Assembly (NCBI RefSeq): GCF_041821025.1
Contig: NZ_JBGUAY010000006.1
Location: 186,001-250,000, forward strand
Length of the DNA: 64,000 bases
Source: Egicoccus sp. AB-alg6-2
GTDB lineage: Bacteria; Actinomycetota; Nitriliruptoria; Nitriliruptorales; Nitriliruptoraceae
Direction of reading: 5' to 3'
Below, in pieces: positions 28,174 through 37,663 of this stretch. Position 1 is the first letter of the stretch. Each line of letters starts with the position of its first letter. The notes under the pieces are model-generated. The model did no database searches, was not told the DNA's origin, and worked only from the letters and a program-made list of their open reading frames with translations. A program made the position numbers and the translations under genes.

Positions 28174-29514
28174 CTACAGCGTGAGGGCGTCGCGGACCGC
28201 GTCGGCGATGCGGTCGACCGCCGCCCGGGCGTCACCCTCGGACTCCGCCTCGGCCATCACGCGCACCAGCGGCTCGGTTCCCGAGGGCCGCAGCAGGACC
28301 CGGCCACCGGTGCCCAGCCGTTCCTCCTCGGCACGAACGACGTCCCAGACCGCGTCGCAGTCGGCCAGCCTGGACTTGTCCACGCCCTTGACGTTGACCA
28401 GCACCTGCGGCAACCGCGTCATGACCGTGGCCAGCTCACGCAGCGAGACGCCGGTGGAGCGCACGACCGACAACAGTCGCACCGCGGACAGGATCCCGTC
28501 GCCCGTGGTGGCATGGTCGAGGTCGATGAGGTGGCCGGACTGTTCGCCGCCGAGGTTGAGCCCCTGCTCACGCATCGCCTCGAGCACGTAGCGGTCCCCG
28601 ACCTTGGTCTCGACCACGTCGATGTGCAGGTCGTGCATGGCCCGCTTGAAGCCGAGGTTGGTCATGACCGTCGTCACCACGGTGTCCTGGGCCAGGGTCC
28701 CGTGGCGCTTGGCGTCGCGCGCGAGGATGGCCAGGATCACGTCGCCGTCCACCTCGCCGCCCTCGTGCGTGGCCGCGATGAGGCGGTCGGCGTCGCCGTC
28801 GTGGCTGATGCCGGCGTCGGCGTCGTGTTCGAGCACCGCGGCCGCGATCACCTCGGGGTAGGTCGAGCCGCAGTTGTCGTTGATGTTGGCGCCGTCGGGA
28901 CGGCAGTGCACGGTGATGACGTCCGCGCCCAGTTGCCGGTAGACCTGCGGGCCGACGTTGGAGGCGGCCCCGTTGGCGCCGTCCACCACGATGCGCAGGC
29001 CGCTGAGGTCGACGTCGGCGATCGAGGCGAGGTACTCGACGTAGCGGGCGACCGCGGCGTGGTCGCGCAGACGCCGACCGATGTCGGTGCTCAGCGGGCG
29101 TTCACCGCCGTCCTGGTCCACGAACTGCTCGAGCCGGTCCTCCTCGGCGTCGGTGAGCTTGTAGCCCTCGGGACCGAAGAACTTGATCCCGTTGTCGCCG
29201 ACCGGGTTGTGCGAGGCGCTGATCATGGCGCCGGCGGCGGCCGCCGAGCGTGCGGTGAGGTGGGCGACCGCGGGCGTCGGGAGCACGCCCACCGACACGG
29301 CGTCCCCTCCGGCGGAGGTGATGCCGGCGATCAGGGCCGACTCGAGCATCTCCCCCGACCAGCGCGGGTCCCGGCCGATCAGGATCGAGGGCCGTCGCGA
29401 GCCCTCCTCGCGCAGCACCGTGACCACCGCACGCCCGAGCGCGAGCGCGAGTTCGGGCGTCAGGTCGGCGTTGGCCTTGCCGCGCACCCCGTCGGTGCCG
29501 AAGATCGAACCCAC
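28174..29514 (-). CDS. glmM: Phosphoglucosamine mutase
   Basis: GlmM converts glucosamine-6-phosphate to glucosamine-1-phosphate on the way to UDP-GlcNAc. The product is 446 residues. GTDGVRG opens the protein, the phospho-serine is S101 in ISASHNP, the metal loop is DGDADR, and the C-terminal phosphate-binding loop is RPSGTEP. The start is GTG. It lies directly downstream of rplM-rpsI, as in most actinobacteria, with a 163-bp gap. Confidence 0.97.
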   Translation of the reverse strand: MGSIFGTDGVRGKANADLTPELALALGRAVVTVLREEGSRRPSILIGRDPRWSGEMLESALIAGITSAGGDAVSVGVLPTPAVAHLTARSAAAAGAMISASHNPVGDNGIKFFGPEGYKLTDAEEDRLEQFVDQDGGERPLSTDIGRRLRDHAAVARYVEYLASIADVDLSGLRIVVDGANGAASNVGPQVYRQLGADVITVHCRPDGANINDNCGSTYPEVIAAAVLEHDADAGISHDGDADRLIAATHEGGEVDGDVILAILARDAKRHGTLAQDTVVTTVMTNLGFKRAMHDLHIDVVETKVGDRYVLEAMREQGLNLGGEQSGHLIDLDHATTGDGILSAVRLLSVVRSTGVSLRELATVMTRLPQVLVNVKGVDKSRLADCDAVWDVVRAEEERLGTGGRVLLRPSGTEPLVRVMAEAESEGDARAAVDRIADAVRDALTL

Positions 29515-29677
29515 GATGTCGCAACTCCTCGGAAAACGTCTGCTCGGGCGAGCCTAGGACCCGCGGTCGTAACCGGGGCACGGCGACCGCTGCCCGTACG
29601 ACCGCCGCAGTCCGGCTCGCCAAACGCCGACGCCGCCCACGAGGGGCGGCGTCGCGTCGTTCGATGGACGGCCGGTG

Positions 29678-30067
<390 letters not shown>

Positions 30068-30081
30068 GCTGGAGTCGGTCC

Positions 30082-30516
30082 TCAGACGTGATCGGGCAGC
30101 GGCTTGGGCTGCTGCGCGGCGTGCGGGTGGTCAGCGCCGGCGTAGACCTTGAGCTTCTTGCCCATGGCGTTGCCGAGCTTGTTCTTGGGGAGCATGCCCT
30201 TGACGGCCTTCTCGACGACGTCGGTCGGCTTCTTCTCGAGCATGGTGGCGAACGGCACCGAGCGCAGACCGCCGGGGTAGCCCGAGTGGGCGTGGTAGAG
30301 CTTCTGCTCGGCCTTGCCGCCGGACAGCACGATCTTGTCCGCGTTGATCACGATGACGTGATCGCCCATGTCCATGTGGGGGGCGAAGGTCGGCTTGTGC
30401 TTGCCGCGCAGGACGGTGGCGATGCGGGTCGCGAGCCGACCGAGGGTCTGCCCCTCGGCGTCGACCACATACCAGTCGCGCGTGATGTCCTTGGCGCTGG
30501 GCGAGTAGGTGCGCAT
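30082..30516 (-). CDS. rplM: 50S ribosomal protein L13
   Basis: The product is 144 residues starting [20 protein letters not shown], with the conserved [14 protein letters not shown] and HSGYPGG motifs. I chose the ATG at 30514-30516 with GAGGA upstream. The leader from the predicted promoter is about 235 nt, long enough for autoregulation. Confidence 0.97.
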   Translation of the reverse strand: MRTYSPSAKDITRDWYVVDAEGQTLGRLATRIATVLRGKHKPTFAPHMDMGDHVIVINADKIVLSGGKAEQKLYHAHSGYPGGLRSVPFATMLEKKPTDVVEKAVKGMLPKNKLGNAMGKKLKVYAGADHPHAAQQPKPLPDHV

Positions 30517-30759
30517 GTCGTCCTCGGTGGCCACGAATGCTCGACGCGTCGGGCGGGTAGCGATCGGTGGCGGTTGCTCGGTCGGTGCGGTTCGTTCGGC
30601 CTGGTGACGACGCCGGCCACACCACGAGGGGTGCTGGACGTCGAGGAGGTGCTCCGGCTGCCCGGTCGTGTGTGAGCGGGCGATCGGCCGGCGCGCATCT
30701 GGTCGAGCGCGAGTGCGGCCGAGCACGAACGTGCGGTCCACGCGGGACCGCGACTGGGA

Positions 30760-30788
30760 AGGGTACCGGCACCCGCCCGGAGCGGCAA
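30760..30788 (-). promoter_or_regulatory. Predicted promoter of rplM-rpsI
   Basis: On the minus strand: -35 TTGCCG (30783-30788), 17-bp spacer, -10 TACCCT (30760-30765). The boxes closely match those before infA, which supports a shared vegetative-sigma promoter type. Confidence 0.6.
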
Positions 30789-30819
30789 CCGGGCCCGGCC
30801 GAAGCCACCCCCCGGCCCC

Positions 30820-30867
30820 ATTTGTGCGGCCTACCCCGGGCGTGACCACGGCCTGACCCGCACAAAT
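30820..30867. repeat. Dispersed palindromic repeat, copy 3
   Basis: ATTTGTGCGG (30820-30829) and CCGCACAAAT (30858-30867) form a perfect 10-bp inverted repeat around a 28-base centre with CTACCCCGGGCG. The flanking ATTTGTG/CACAAAT matches copy 4 at 57192. Confidence 0.8.
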
Positions 30868-30870
30868 GCC

Positions 30871-30956
30871 GTCAGACACCGCGCCTGCCGTCCGACACCG
30901 CGCCTGCCGTCCGACACGGCGCCTGCGGTCAGACACCGCTGCGGTCAGACGCCGCG
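30871..30956. repeat. 19-bp tandem repeat beside the truA stop codon
   Basis: Three 19-bp units (starting 30871, 30890 and 30909), then a 16-bp unit at 30928 and a partial one at 30944. Consensus starts GTC(A/C)GACACCGCGCCTGC. The last partial unit covers the truA stop codon, so the final residues of TruA are encoded by repeat sequence. Confidence 0.8.
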
Positions 30957-31757
30957 TCGGCCTGCCAGGACGCCGGACGGGGGCGCAGCGGGCCAGCGGC
31001 GGCCGTAGCCGACGCCTTCCAGCGTCAGGCCCTGCGGCGGCGCGACCCGCCCTGCCCCCTGGCGTTCCCGCGACGCCAGCACCTGCCCGACCCACTCGGG
31101 CGGATGGCGGCGCCGGCCGACCTCGACCAGGCTGCCGACGATGCTGCGGACCTGGTTGTGGCAGAAGGCGTTGCCGTCGAGGCGGAAGTGCAGCAGGCCG
31201 TCGCCATCGCGCCGGATCGAGCACGTGTCGAGCCGACGGACCGTCGTGCGGCCGGGCACCTTCTTGCAGAACGCGGCGAAGTCGTGCTCGCCGACGAGCT
31301 GCCGCGCCGCGGCGCGCATGGCCGTCACCGACAACGGCTCGCGTACGTGCCAGCAGTCGTACCGCGCCAGGGGCGCGATCGTCGGCCGGTCGGCGACCCG
31401 GTACCGGTAGTTGCGGCGGGTGGCCGAGAACCGCGCGTGGAACGTCGCCGGCACCGTCCGCGCCGCCCAGATCGTGATGGCGGGGCCGACGAGGCGGTCG
31501 AGGCGGTCGCGGAACACCTCGAGGTCGTCCAGCGCCCGGTCGGTGCGGGCCACGGTGGGATCGAGGTCGAAATGCACGACCTGCGCCAGCGCGTGGACCC
31601 CTCGGTCCGTGCGTCCGGCGCAGGTCGCGTCGATCTGCTGCCCGAGGATCCGCCCGGCCGCCGCCTCCAGCGTGCCCTGCACGGTCACCTGGTCGGGCTG
31701 GCGGGCGAAGCCGGCGAACGGTGCGCCGTCGTAGGCGAGGTCGAGGCGCAGCCTCAC
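30945..31757 (-). CDS. truA: tRNA pseudouridine(38-40) synthase
   Basis: TruA isomerises uridines 38-40 in the anticodon arm. The product is about 270 residues from the GTG at 31755-31757, where [11 protein letters not shown] begins the family fold. GTG at 31787 or TTG at 31814 would add 10 or 19 residues. The catalytic Asp is in [10 protein letters not shown]; the RRNYRYR and [11 protein letters not shown] motifs are present. The C-terminal 20 residues after GVGYGRRW are not conserved and run into the 19-bp repeat. It follows rplQ as in other actinobacteria. Confidence 0.92.
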   Translation of the reverse strand: MRLRLDLAYDGAPFAGFARQPDQVTVQGTLEAAAGRILGQQIDATCAGRTDRGVHALAQVVHFDLDPTVARTDRALDDLEVFRDRLDRLVGPAITIWAARTVPATFHARFSATRRNYRYRVADRPTIAPLARYDCWHVREPLSVTAMRAAARQLVGEHDFAAFCKKVPGRTTVRRLDTCSIRRDGDGLLHFRLDGNAFCHNQVRSIVGSLVEVGRRRHPPEWVGQVLASRERQGAGRVAPPQGLTLEGVGYGRRWPAAPPSGVLAGRRGV

Positions 31758-31818
31758 CGCCGCCGGCGACCCACCGTCCGCCGTCACCCCGAGTGCGGGG
31801 TGCGAATCGCTCAAGGGA

Positions 31819-32433
31819 CTACTTGTCGTCGTCGGCTTCGTCGTCCTCGGCCTCTTCGGGCGAGTCCACCGAGTCCGGCGAGTCCACCGAGTCGGGGGAG
31901 TCCGCCGACTCGGGCGACTGCGGCGACGCGGGAGCGTCCTCGTCGTCCTCGAGGTCGTAGTCGAGGACGGCCGTCCCGGCGCCACCGACCTCGGCGGCGC
32001 GGCGACGTCGGCGACCGAACAGGCCGCGCGAGCGGCTCAGCTTGGCCTCCTCGATGGCCTCCTCGCCCGACTCGACGCCCAGCTCGGTCAGCTCGACCAA
32101 CACCATCGTGGCGTTGTCGCCCTTGCGGGGCCCGAGCTTGAGCATCCGCGTGTAGCCGCCGTTGCGGTCGGCGAAGCGCGGCGCCACCTCTTCGAAGAGG
32201 TAGGCGACGACGTCACGGTCGTTGAGCTTTGCCAGCACCTGACGGCGGGCGTGCAGGTCACCCTGCTTCGCCTTGGTGATCAGACGCTCGGCGTACGGGC
32301 GCAGGGCACGGCCCTTGGCCTCGGTGGTCTTGATGCGACCGTGACGGAACAGGTCCTTGGCCAGGTTGGCCAGGATGTGCCGCTGGTGCGCTGAGCTGCC
32401 GCCGAGCCGGCGGCCGCGCTTGGGGGTCGGCAT
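31819..32433 (-). CDS. rplQ: 50S ribosomal protein L17 with a long acidic C-terminal tail
   Basis: The product is 204 residues. L17 proper ends near residue 121; family members are usually about 120 residues. The extension holds a basic patch ([11 protein letters not shown]) and then an acidic low-complexity tail with the repeat [17 protein letters not shown] and an Asp/Glu-rich end. ATG at 32431-32433 gives the canonical [17 protein letters not shown] start. It follows rpoA. Confidence 0.96.
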   Translation of the reverse strand: MPTPKRGRRLGGSSAHQRHILANLAKDLFRHGRIKTTEAKGRALRPYAERLITKAKQGDLHARRQVLAKLNDRDVVAYLFEEVAPRFADRNGGYTRMLKLGPRKGDNATMVLVELTELGVESGEEAIEEAKLSRSRGLFGRRRRRAAEVGGAGTAVLDYDLEDDEDAPASPQSPESADSPDSVDSPDSVDSPEEAEDDEADDDK

Positions 32434-32476
32434 GATGTGCTCGCTTTCGAATGATGCGGTCGGGACGTCGGGGCGA

Positions 32477-33517
32477 TCACTCGCGCAGTGCGACACCCAG
32501 CTCGGTCAGCTTGTCCTTGACCTCGTCCACGGACTTGGAGCCGAAGTTGCGGATCTCGAGCAGGTCCTGCTCGGTGCGCTCCATCAGCTCGCCGACCGTG
32601 GCGACGCCCTCACGCTTGAGGCAGTTGTAGGACCGGACCGACAGGTCGAGGTCCTCGATCGCCATCTGCTTGATCGGGTCCGACCCGATCGAGGCCAGGG
32701 CCTCCTCGGGGGAGACCACGATGCCACCGGGGCCCGAGGTCTCGAACCCGGCGAACTGCTCGAACAGGCCCTTGAGGGTCTCGCCCGCGGACGACAGCGC
32801 CTGACCCGGCGTGAGCGAGCCGTCGGTCTCGACGTCGAGGACGAGCTTGTCGTAGTTGGTCATCTGCTCGACGCGGGTCGACTCGACGCGGTAGGCGACG
32901 CGCCGGATCGGGCTGAACACGCTGTCGATGGCGATGACGCCGATCGGGTCGTTGTTGCGCTTGTTCGCGTCCGAGGTGCGGTAGCCGCGACCACGCTCGA
33001 CGGTCAGGTACATCTCGAGGTGACCGTTGGCGTTGAGCGTCGCGATGTGGAGGTCCTCGTTGACGACCTCGACCTGCGACGGCGCGAAGATGTTCTCGGC
33101 CGTCAGGACACCGGGACCGTCACCGCCGAGGAAGATCTCGACCGGCTCGTCGGAGTCCGAGCGGACCACGAGGTCCTTGATGTTGAGGATGATGTCGGTG
33201 ACGTCCTCCTTGACGCCCTCGATGGCGGAGAACTCGTGCAGCACCGAGCCACCCTCGGGGCCGGCGGCCTGGGCGGAGGTGAAGCGGATGCGGGTCACCG
33301 CCGCGCCGGGCACCGAGCTCAGCAGGGTGCGACGCAGCGAGTTGCCGATGGTGTAGCCGAAGCCCGGCTCGAGCGGGTCGATGGTGAACCGCGAGCGCAG
33401 GCCCTCCTCGACGACCTGCTCGTCGAGGCGGGGGCGGTAGGCGATGAACGGCGATCCGCTGGGGGTCTCCCCCAGGCTGATGACGCCGTCCTCGTCGTAG
33501 AAACCGAAGTCCGACAC
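32477..33517 (-). CDS. rpoA: DNA-directed RNA polymerase alpha subunit
   Basis: The product is 346 residues. The N-terminal assembly domain has [15 protein letters not shown]. The C-terminal domain (about 265-335) binds promoter UP elements and activators, with [16 protein letters not shown] and [12 protein letters not shown]. The start is GTG at 33515-33517 with GAGGAG six bases upstream. It lies between rpsD and rplQ. Confidence 0.98.
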   Translation of the reverse strand: MSDFGFYDEDGVISLGETPSGSPFIAYRPRLDEQVVEEGLRSRFTIDPLEPGFGYTIGNSLRRTLLSSVPGAAVTRIRFTSAQAAGPEGGSVLHEFSAIEGVKEDVTDIILNIKDLVVRSDSDEPVEIFLGGDGPGVLTAENIFAPSQVEVVNEDLHIATLNANGHLEMYLTVERGRGYRTSDANKRNNDPIGVIAIDSVFSPIRRVAYRVESTRVEQMTNYDKLVLDVETDGSLTPGQALSSAGETLKGLFEQFAGFETSGPGGIVVSPEEALASIGSDPIKQMAIEDLDLSVRSYNCLKREGVATVGELMERTEQDLLEIRNFGSKSVDEVKDKLTELGVALRE

Positions 33518-33730
33518 AGATACTCCTCGTATGGGTTTCGGTGGGGACCTCCCCCCACCACGCACCGCCCTCGTTCCGGGTCCATCGGCGGAGCGTCTCG
33601 CTGATCCGCGGTCCGGTGATCCCGGGCCGGTCCGCGGGTCGCCGCACGGGTGGTGGCGGCGACGTGGTCTGGCTGGACGCGCGCGAGCGGCGCGGCCGGC
33701 GGAAGTCGCCGACCACGCCGCGAGCGGGCG

Positions 33731-34336
33731 CTACTTCGAGTAGAGCTCGACGATGGCCTGTTCGTTGACCGGGGCGTCGATCTGCGCACGCACCGGGACG
33801 TCGACCACGGTGATCTTGAACTGGTTGGGGTCCGACTGCAGCCAGCCGGGGACCTCGCGCGACCCGAAGACCTCGAGCGAACCGATGATCGCCTGCGACT
33901 CGCGGGCGCGGTTGCGGATCTCGATCACGTCGCCGGGCTTGACCCGGTACGACGGGATGTTGGTGGCGCGGTTGTTCACCGTCACGTGCTTGTGGCTGGC
34001 GAGCTGACGCGACTCGGCGCGGGTGCGGCCGAAGCCGGCGCGGTAGAGCACGTTGTCGAGCCGCAGTTCGAGCAGGATCAGCAGGTTCTCGCCCGACAGG
34101 CCCGGCTGACGCGTGGCCTCGCGGTAGTAGCGGCGGAACTGCTTCTCGAGCACGCCGTAGTAGTAGCGGGCCTTCTGCTTCTCGCGGAGCTGGAGCAGGT
34201 ACTCCGACTCCTTGATGCGGCCGCGGCCGTGCTCACCCGGGGGGTAGGGGCGCTTCTCGAAGTTCTTGTCGTTGCCCTTGAGGTCGACGCCGAGGCGGCG
34301 TGACTTCTTCGTCATCGGGCCGGTGTAACGAGCCAT
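33731..34336 (-). CDS. rpsD: 30S ribosomal protein S4
   Basis: The product is 201 residues with the S4 RNA-binding domain (LDNVLYRAGF ... ASHKHVTVNN). The N-terminal zinc Cys of the C+ form are absent, so this is the zinc-free form. It sits between rpsK and rpoA as in actinobacteria. Confidence 0.98.
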   Translation of the reverse strand: MARYTGPMTKKSRRLGVDLKGNDKNFEKRPYPPGEHGRGRIKESEYLLQLREKQKARYYYGVLEKQFRRYYREATRQPGLSGENLLILLELRLDNVLYRAGFGRTRAESRQLASHKHVTVNNRATNIPSYRVKPGDVIEIRNRARESQAIIGSLEVFGSREVPGWLQSDPNQFKITVVDVPVRAQIDAPVNEQAIVELYSK

Positions 34337-34437
34337 GTGTTGGGGTTCCTTCCTCGGTCACCGCGAGTTGCCTCGAGGTGCCACGGGAACGCGTCACACC
34401 GGACGGTGTGCGCGTTCCTCCTCGCCCTGGGTCGAAC

Positions 34438-34827
34438 TCAGGTGCGACGGCGCTTGGGGGGCCGGCAGCCGTTGTGCGGCACGGGGGTGATGTCCTTGAT
34501 CGACGTCACCTCGATGCCTGCGGCGGCGAGGGTGCGGATAGCGGTCTCGCGACCAGCGCCAGGGCCTTTGCAGAGCACGTCGACCTTGCGCACGCCGTTG
34601 TCGACGGCAGCCTTGGTCGCCTGCTCGGCCGCGACCTGTGCGGCGAACGGCGTGGACTTGCGCGAGCCCTTGAAGCCCGCGTTGCCACCCGTCGACCACG
34701 ACAGGACGTTGCCCTGCTGATCGGTGAAGGTGATGATCGTGTTGTTGAAGGTCGCCTTGATGTGGCACTGGGCGTGCATCACATTCTTGCGCTCGCGCCG
34801 GCGACCGCGCTGCTTCTTCTGTGCCAT
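34438..34827 (-). CDS. rpsK: 30S ribosomal protein S11
   Basis: The product is 129 residues with the [13 protein letters not shown] and [12 protein letters not shown] motifs and the basic C-terminus [12 protein letters not shown]. It follows rpsM by 24 bp. Confidence 0.98.
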   Translation of the reverse strand: MAQKKQRGRRRERKNVMHAQCHIKATFNNTIITFTDQQGNVLSWSTGGNAGFKGSRKSTPFAAQVAAEQATKAAVDNGVRKVDVLCKGPGAGRETAIRTLAAAGIEVTSIKDITPVPHNGCRPPKRRRT

Positions 34828-34851
34828 GTTGGAGCTACCTCGGTCGCTGGG

Positions 34852-35232
34852 TTACTTGCGCGTCGGCTTGCGGATGCCGCCGACGGTGCGCTTGGGGCCC
34901 TTGCGGCTACGCGCGTTGGTGTGGGTGCGCTGACCGCGGACCGGCAGGCCGAGACGGTGCCGGATGCCCTGGTAGGACCCGATTTCGATCTTGCGCTTGA
35001 TGTTGTTCGCGACCTCGCGACGCAGGTCACCCTCGACCCGGTACGCGTTCTCGATGTGCGCGCGCAGGCGCACGATCTCTTCTTCGGTCAGGTCACGGAC
35101 ACGGGTGTCGGGGTCGACCTCGGCCGCGGCCAGGGTCTCCTCGGCGCGGGTGCGTCCGACCCCGTAGATGTAGGTGAGTGCGATGACCACGCGCTTCTCG
35201 CGCGGGACGTCGACGCCAGCGATACGTGCCAT
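34852..35232 (-). CDS. rpsM: 30S ribosomal protein S13
   Basis: The product is 126 residues starting [15 protein letters not shown], with the [12 protein letters not shown] helix-hairpin-helix and the basic tail [20 protein letters not shown]. It follows rpmJ by 16 bp. Confidence 0.98.
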   Translation of the reverse strand: MARIAGVDVPREKRVVIALTYIYGVGRTRAEETLAAAEVDPDTRVRDLTEEEIVRLRAHIENAYRVEGDLRREVANNIKRKIEIGSYQGIRHRLGLPVRGQRTHTNARSRKGPKRTVGGIRKPTRK

Positions 35233-35248
35233 TGTTCGATCTCCTCCG

Positions 35249-35362
35249 TCAGCCCTGGCGCTGCTTGTGGCGCGGGTTCTCGCAGATCACGCGCACACTT
35301 CCACGGCGACGGATGATCTTGCACTTGTCGCACTGCTTCTTCACGGAAGGATGGACCTTCAC
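35249..35362 (-). CDS. rpmJ: 50S ribosomal protein L36
   Basis: This 37-residue protein begins at GTG (35360-35362) with GGAG six bases upstream and reads [20 protein letters not shown] and onward to HKQRQG. The zinc ligands Cys-x2-Cys, a third Cys and a His are present (C+ form). It sits between infA and rpsM, its standard place; it is easily missed because of its size and GTG start. Confidence 0.96.
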   Translation of the reverse strand: MKVHPSVKKQCDKCKIIRRRGSVRVICENPRHKQRQG

Positions 35363-35590
35363 GTCTGACTCCTTCGGCTGTCCGCGACCCGGTTGGTCGT
35401 CGGCGGTGCGCGGCCTGCCTGCCTGGCACCGGGGCTGACGTCACTGGTCCCTCGGGGATCGAGGGTCGGCGACGGCCGGCCGATCTGTGTGGCGCGGGGA
35501 CCCGGGACGGGCCCCGTGCGTTGTGGTGCCCGTCCGTGGTGTGGGTCGTGTCCTGGCAGGGACACGCACCGGCGGAAGGGCGTGGTGCGG

Positions 35591-35812
35591 TTACTTGTAG
35601 CGGTAGGTGATCCGGCCACGGGACAGGTCGTAGGGAGAGAGTTCCACGACCACCTTGTCGCCCGGCAGGATGCGGATGTAGTGCATCCGCATCTTCCCGC
35701 TGATGTGGGCGAGCACGTTGTGGCCGTTCTCCAGCTCCACGCGGAACTGCGTGTTCGGGAGGGCCTCCGTGACGGTGCCCTCCACCTGGATGGACTCTTC
35801 CTTCTCTGCCAC
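35591..35812 (-). CDS. infA: Translation initiation factor IF-1
   Basis: The product is 73 residues, the usual length, with the OB-fold sequence [20 protein letters not shown] and a C-terminal GRITYRYK. It heads the infA-rpmJ-rpsM-rpsK-rpsD-rpoA-rplQ group. A 228-bp gap separates it from rpmJ, and a predicted promoter lies about 210 bp upstream. Confidence 0.98.
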   Translation of the reverse strand: MAEKEESIQVEGTVTEALPNTQFRVELENGHNVLAHISGKMRMHYIRILPGDKVVVELSPYDLSRGRITYRYK

Positions 35813-36021
35813 GCCTTCTCCGGGTCGGTTCGTGGTGGTGCCCGGATCACCTGGCGGCGATCCGGCGTTCCCGTCCCAGGCACGCGCGAATTCGCGGGCT
35901 GGGAGGCGGGAAAGGTCCGGCAGCGGGGCGGTTCGAGACGTCGAGTTGCCGACGCGCCGGACGATCGATGGCTACCGCCCCGAGCACGGGGCGACGCCCT
36001 GCGCAGGCAGGACGTGTCCAC

Positions 36022-36051
36022 AGGGTACCCAGCCCGGGGCGGATCGGGCAA
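36022..36051 (-). promoter_or_regulatory. Predicted promoter of infA-rpmJ-rpsM-rpoA
   Basis: On the minus strand: -35 TTGCCC (36046-36051), 18-bp spacer, -10 TACCCT (36022-36027). It lies just inside or after the map stop codon region and leaves a leader of about 200 nt before infA. Confidence 0.6.
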
Positions 36052-36069
36052 CTGCGCCCGTCCGGGCGT

Positions 36070-36873
36070 TCACCAGCGCGGGACGTCGGCCCCGTCCAGG
36101 GTCGCCGGCTCGTCGCTGCGGGCGGTCAACACGCGCGGCCCGTCCTCGGTGATCGCGATCGTGTGCTCCCAGTGCGCCGACACCGACCCGTCCGCGGTGA
36201 CCACGGTCCAGCCGTCGTCGAGCGTCCGGGTTTCCTCGGTGCCGAGGTTGAACATCGGCTCGACCGCGATGACCCATCCGGGCGAGAGCTTCATGCCGCG
36301 TCCGGGTCGCCCGTAGTTGGGCACCGAGGGGTCCTCGTGCAGCGAGCGCCCGATGCCGTGGCCGACGTACTCGCGCACGACGCCGTAGCCGTGGTCGTCG
36401 GCGACGGCCTCGATCGCGGCGCCGATGTCGCCGAGGCGGTTGCCGTCACGGACGTGGCCGAGCCCACGCCACAGGGCGTTTCGGGTCTCGCGCACGAGCG
36501 CGGCGACCGCCGGGTCGACGGCGTCCTCGCCACCGACGATCAGCGTCGTGGCCGAGTCGCCGTGGAAGCCGTCGACGATCGCGCCGGCGTCGATCGAAAT
36601 CACGTCCCCCTCGTCGAGGACGACGTCCTTCGACGGGATGCCGTGCACGATCTGGTGGTTCTTCGAGGTGCACAGCGTGGCCGGAAAGCCGCGGTAGCCC
36701 TTGAAGGAGGGCACCGCCCCGTCGCCGACGACGATCTTCTCGGCGATGTGGTCGAGGTCGAGCGTGGTCATCCCCGGACGCAGCGCGGCCATCAGCTCCT
36801 CGTGGACCTTGGCCACCAGTGCCCCGGCGCGCGCCATCTTGTCGATGTCGGCCCTGGTCTTCTTGATGATCAT
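36070..36873 (-). CDS. map: Methionine aminopeptidase, type I
   Basis: This enzyme removes the initiator Met from nascent proteins. The product is 267 residues. The metal ligands are in GDVISIDAGAIVDGFHGDSA, GHGIGRSLHEDP, EPMFN and the late SAHWEHTIA motif. It lies 66 bp after adk and upstream of infA, the conserved actinobacterial order. Confidence 0.97.
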   Translation of the reverse strand: MIIKKTRADIDKMARAGALVAKVHEELMAALRPGMTTLDLDHIAEKIVVGDGAVPSFKGYRGFPATLCTSKNHQIVHGIPSKDVVLDEGDVISIDAGAIVDGFHGDSATTLIVGGEDAVDPAVAALVRETRNALWRGLGHVRDGNRLGDIGAAIEAVADDHGYGVVREYVGHGIGRSLHEDPSVPNYGRPGRGMKLSPGWVIAVEPMFNLGTEETRTLDDGWTVVTADGSVSAHWEHTIAITEDGPRVLTARSDEPATLDGADVPRW

Positions 36874-36939
36874 CGTCGGTCCCGCCCGCCGGCCCCAGTC
36901 GTCTCGCTCGCTGACGCTCGCTCGTTGCCTCGCCGTGGC

Positions 36940-37590
36940 TCAGGCGTGCTCACGGAGGATGGTGTCGATACGTCCGCCGACCTCGTCGACGGTGCCGACG
37001 GCCTCGACGTCGCGCAGCAGGCCGCGGCCCCAGTAGAACTCCTCGAGCGGCTCGGTCGAGCGCCGGTACACCTCGAGGCGGTTGAGCACCACGTCCTCGG
37101 CGTCGTCGTCACGCTGGACGAGCTTCCCACCGCACTTGTCGCACACCCCCGCGGCCTGTGGCGGGTCGTACGCCTCGTGGAAGACCGCACCGCAGCCGGT
37201 GCAGGTCCGACGACCCGTCAGGCGCTGGACGACCTCACGGGCGTCGACCACCATCCGCAGCACGACGTCGATCGGCTGGCCGCGCTCGATGAGCAGCCCC
37301 TCGAGCGCCTCGGCCTGTGGGACCGTGCGCGGGAACCCGTCGAACAGGAACCCGTTCTTGGCGTCGGCCTCGGCGAGGCGCTCGCCCATCATGCCCAGGA
37401 TCACGTCGTCGGGCACGAGGTCGCCCGCGTCCATGAACGACTTCGCCTTGCGGCCGAGCTCGGTCCCCTCGCGCACGTTGGCCCGCAGGATGTCACCCGT
37501 GGAGATGTGGGGGATGTCGTAGGCCTCGGCGATGCGGACGGCCTGGGTTCCCTTGCCGGCTCCCGGGGGTCCCAACAGGATCACGCGCAC
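36940..37590 (-). CDS. adk: Adenylate kinase
   Basis: It interconverts AMP, ATP and ADP. The product is 216 residues. The P-loop GPPGAGKGTQ is at the start, and the LID carries four Cys (CTGCGAVF ... CDKCGG), the zinc-binding form. FDGFPRT and the RLEVYRRSTEP region are present. The GTG at 37588-37590 places the P-loop at the usual distance from the N-terminus. It follows secY. Confidence 0.97.
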   Translation of the reverse strand: MRVILLGPPGAGKGTQAVRIAEAYDIPHISTGDILRANVREGTELGRKAKSFMDAGDLVPDDVILGMMGERLAEADAKNGFLFDGFPRTVPQAEALEGLLIERGQPIDVVLRMVVDAREVVQRLTGRRTCTGCGAVFHEAYDPPQAAGVCDKCGGKLVQRDDDAEDVVLNRLEVYRRSTEPLEEFYWGRGLLRDVEAVGTVDEVGGRIDTILREHA

Positions 37591-37663
37591 GTTCGGTCCT
37601 CTCGTGGAAGTGTCCGTGGCGGCGAGTCTCCCATCCGGGAGCACGCGCCACCAAGCCGCGCGA

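Larger units (their letters stand above)
30517..30944. other. Intergenic region truA / rplM
   Basis: It holds the rplM leader and promoter (30760-30788), palindromic repeat copy 3 (30820-30867) and a 19-bp tandem repeat (30871-30956). I see no gene. Confidence 0.7.
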
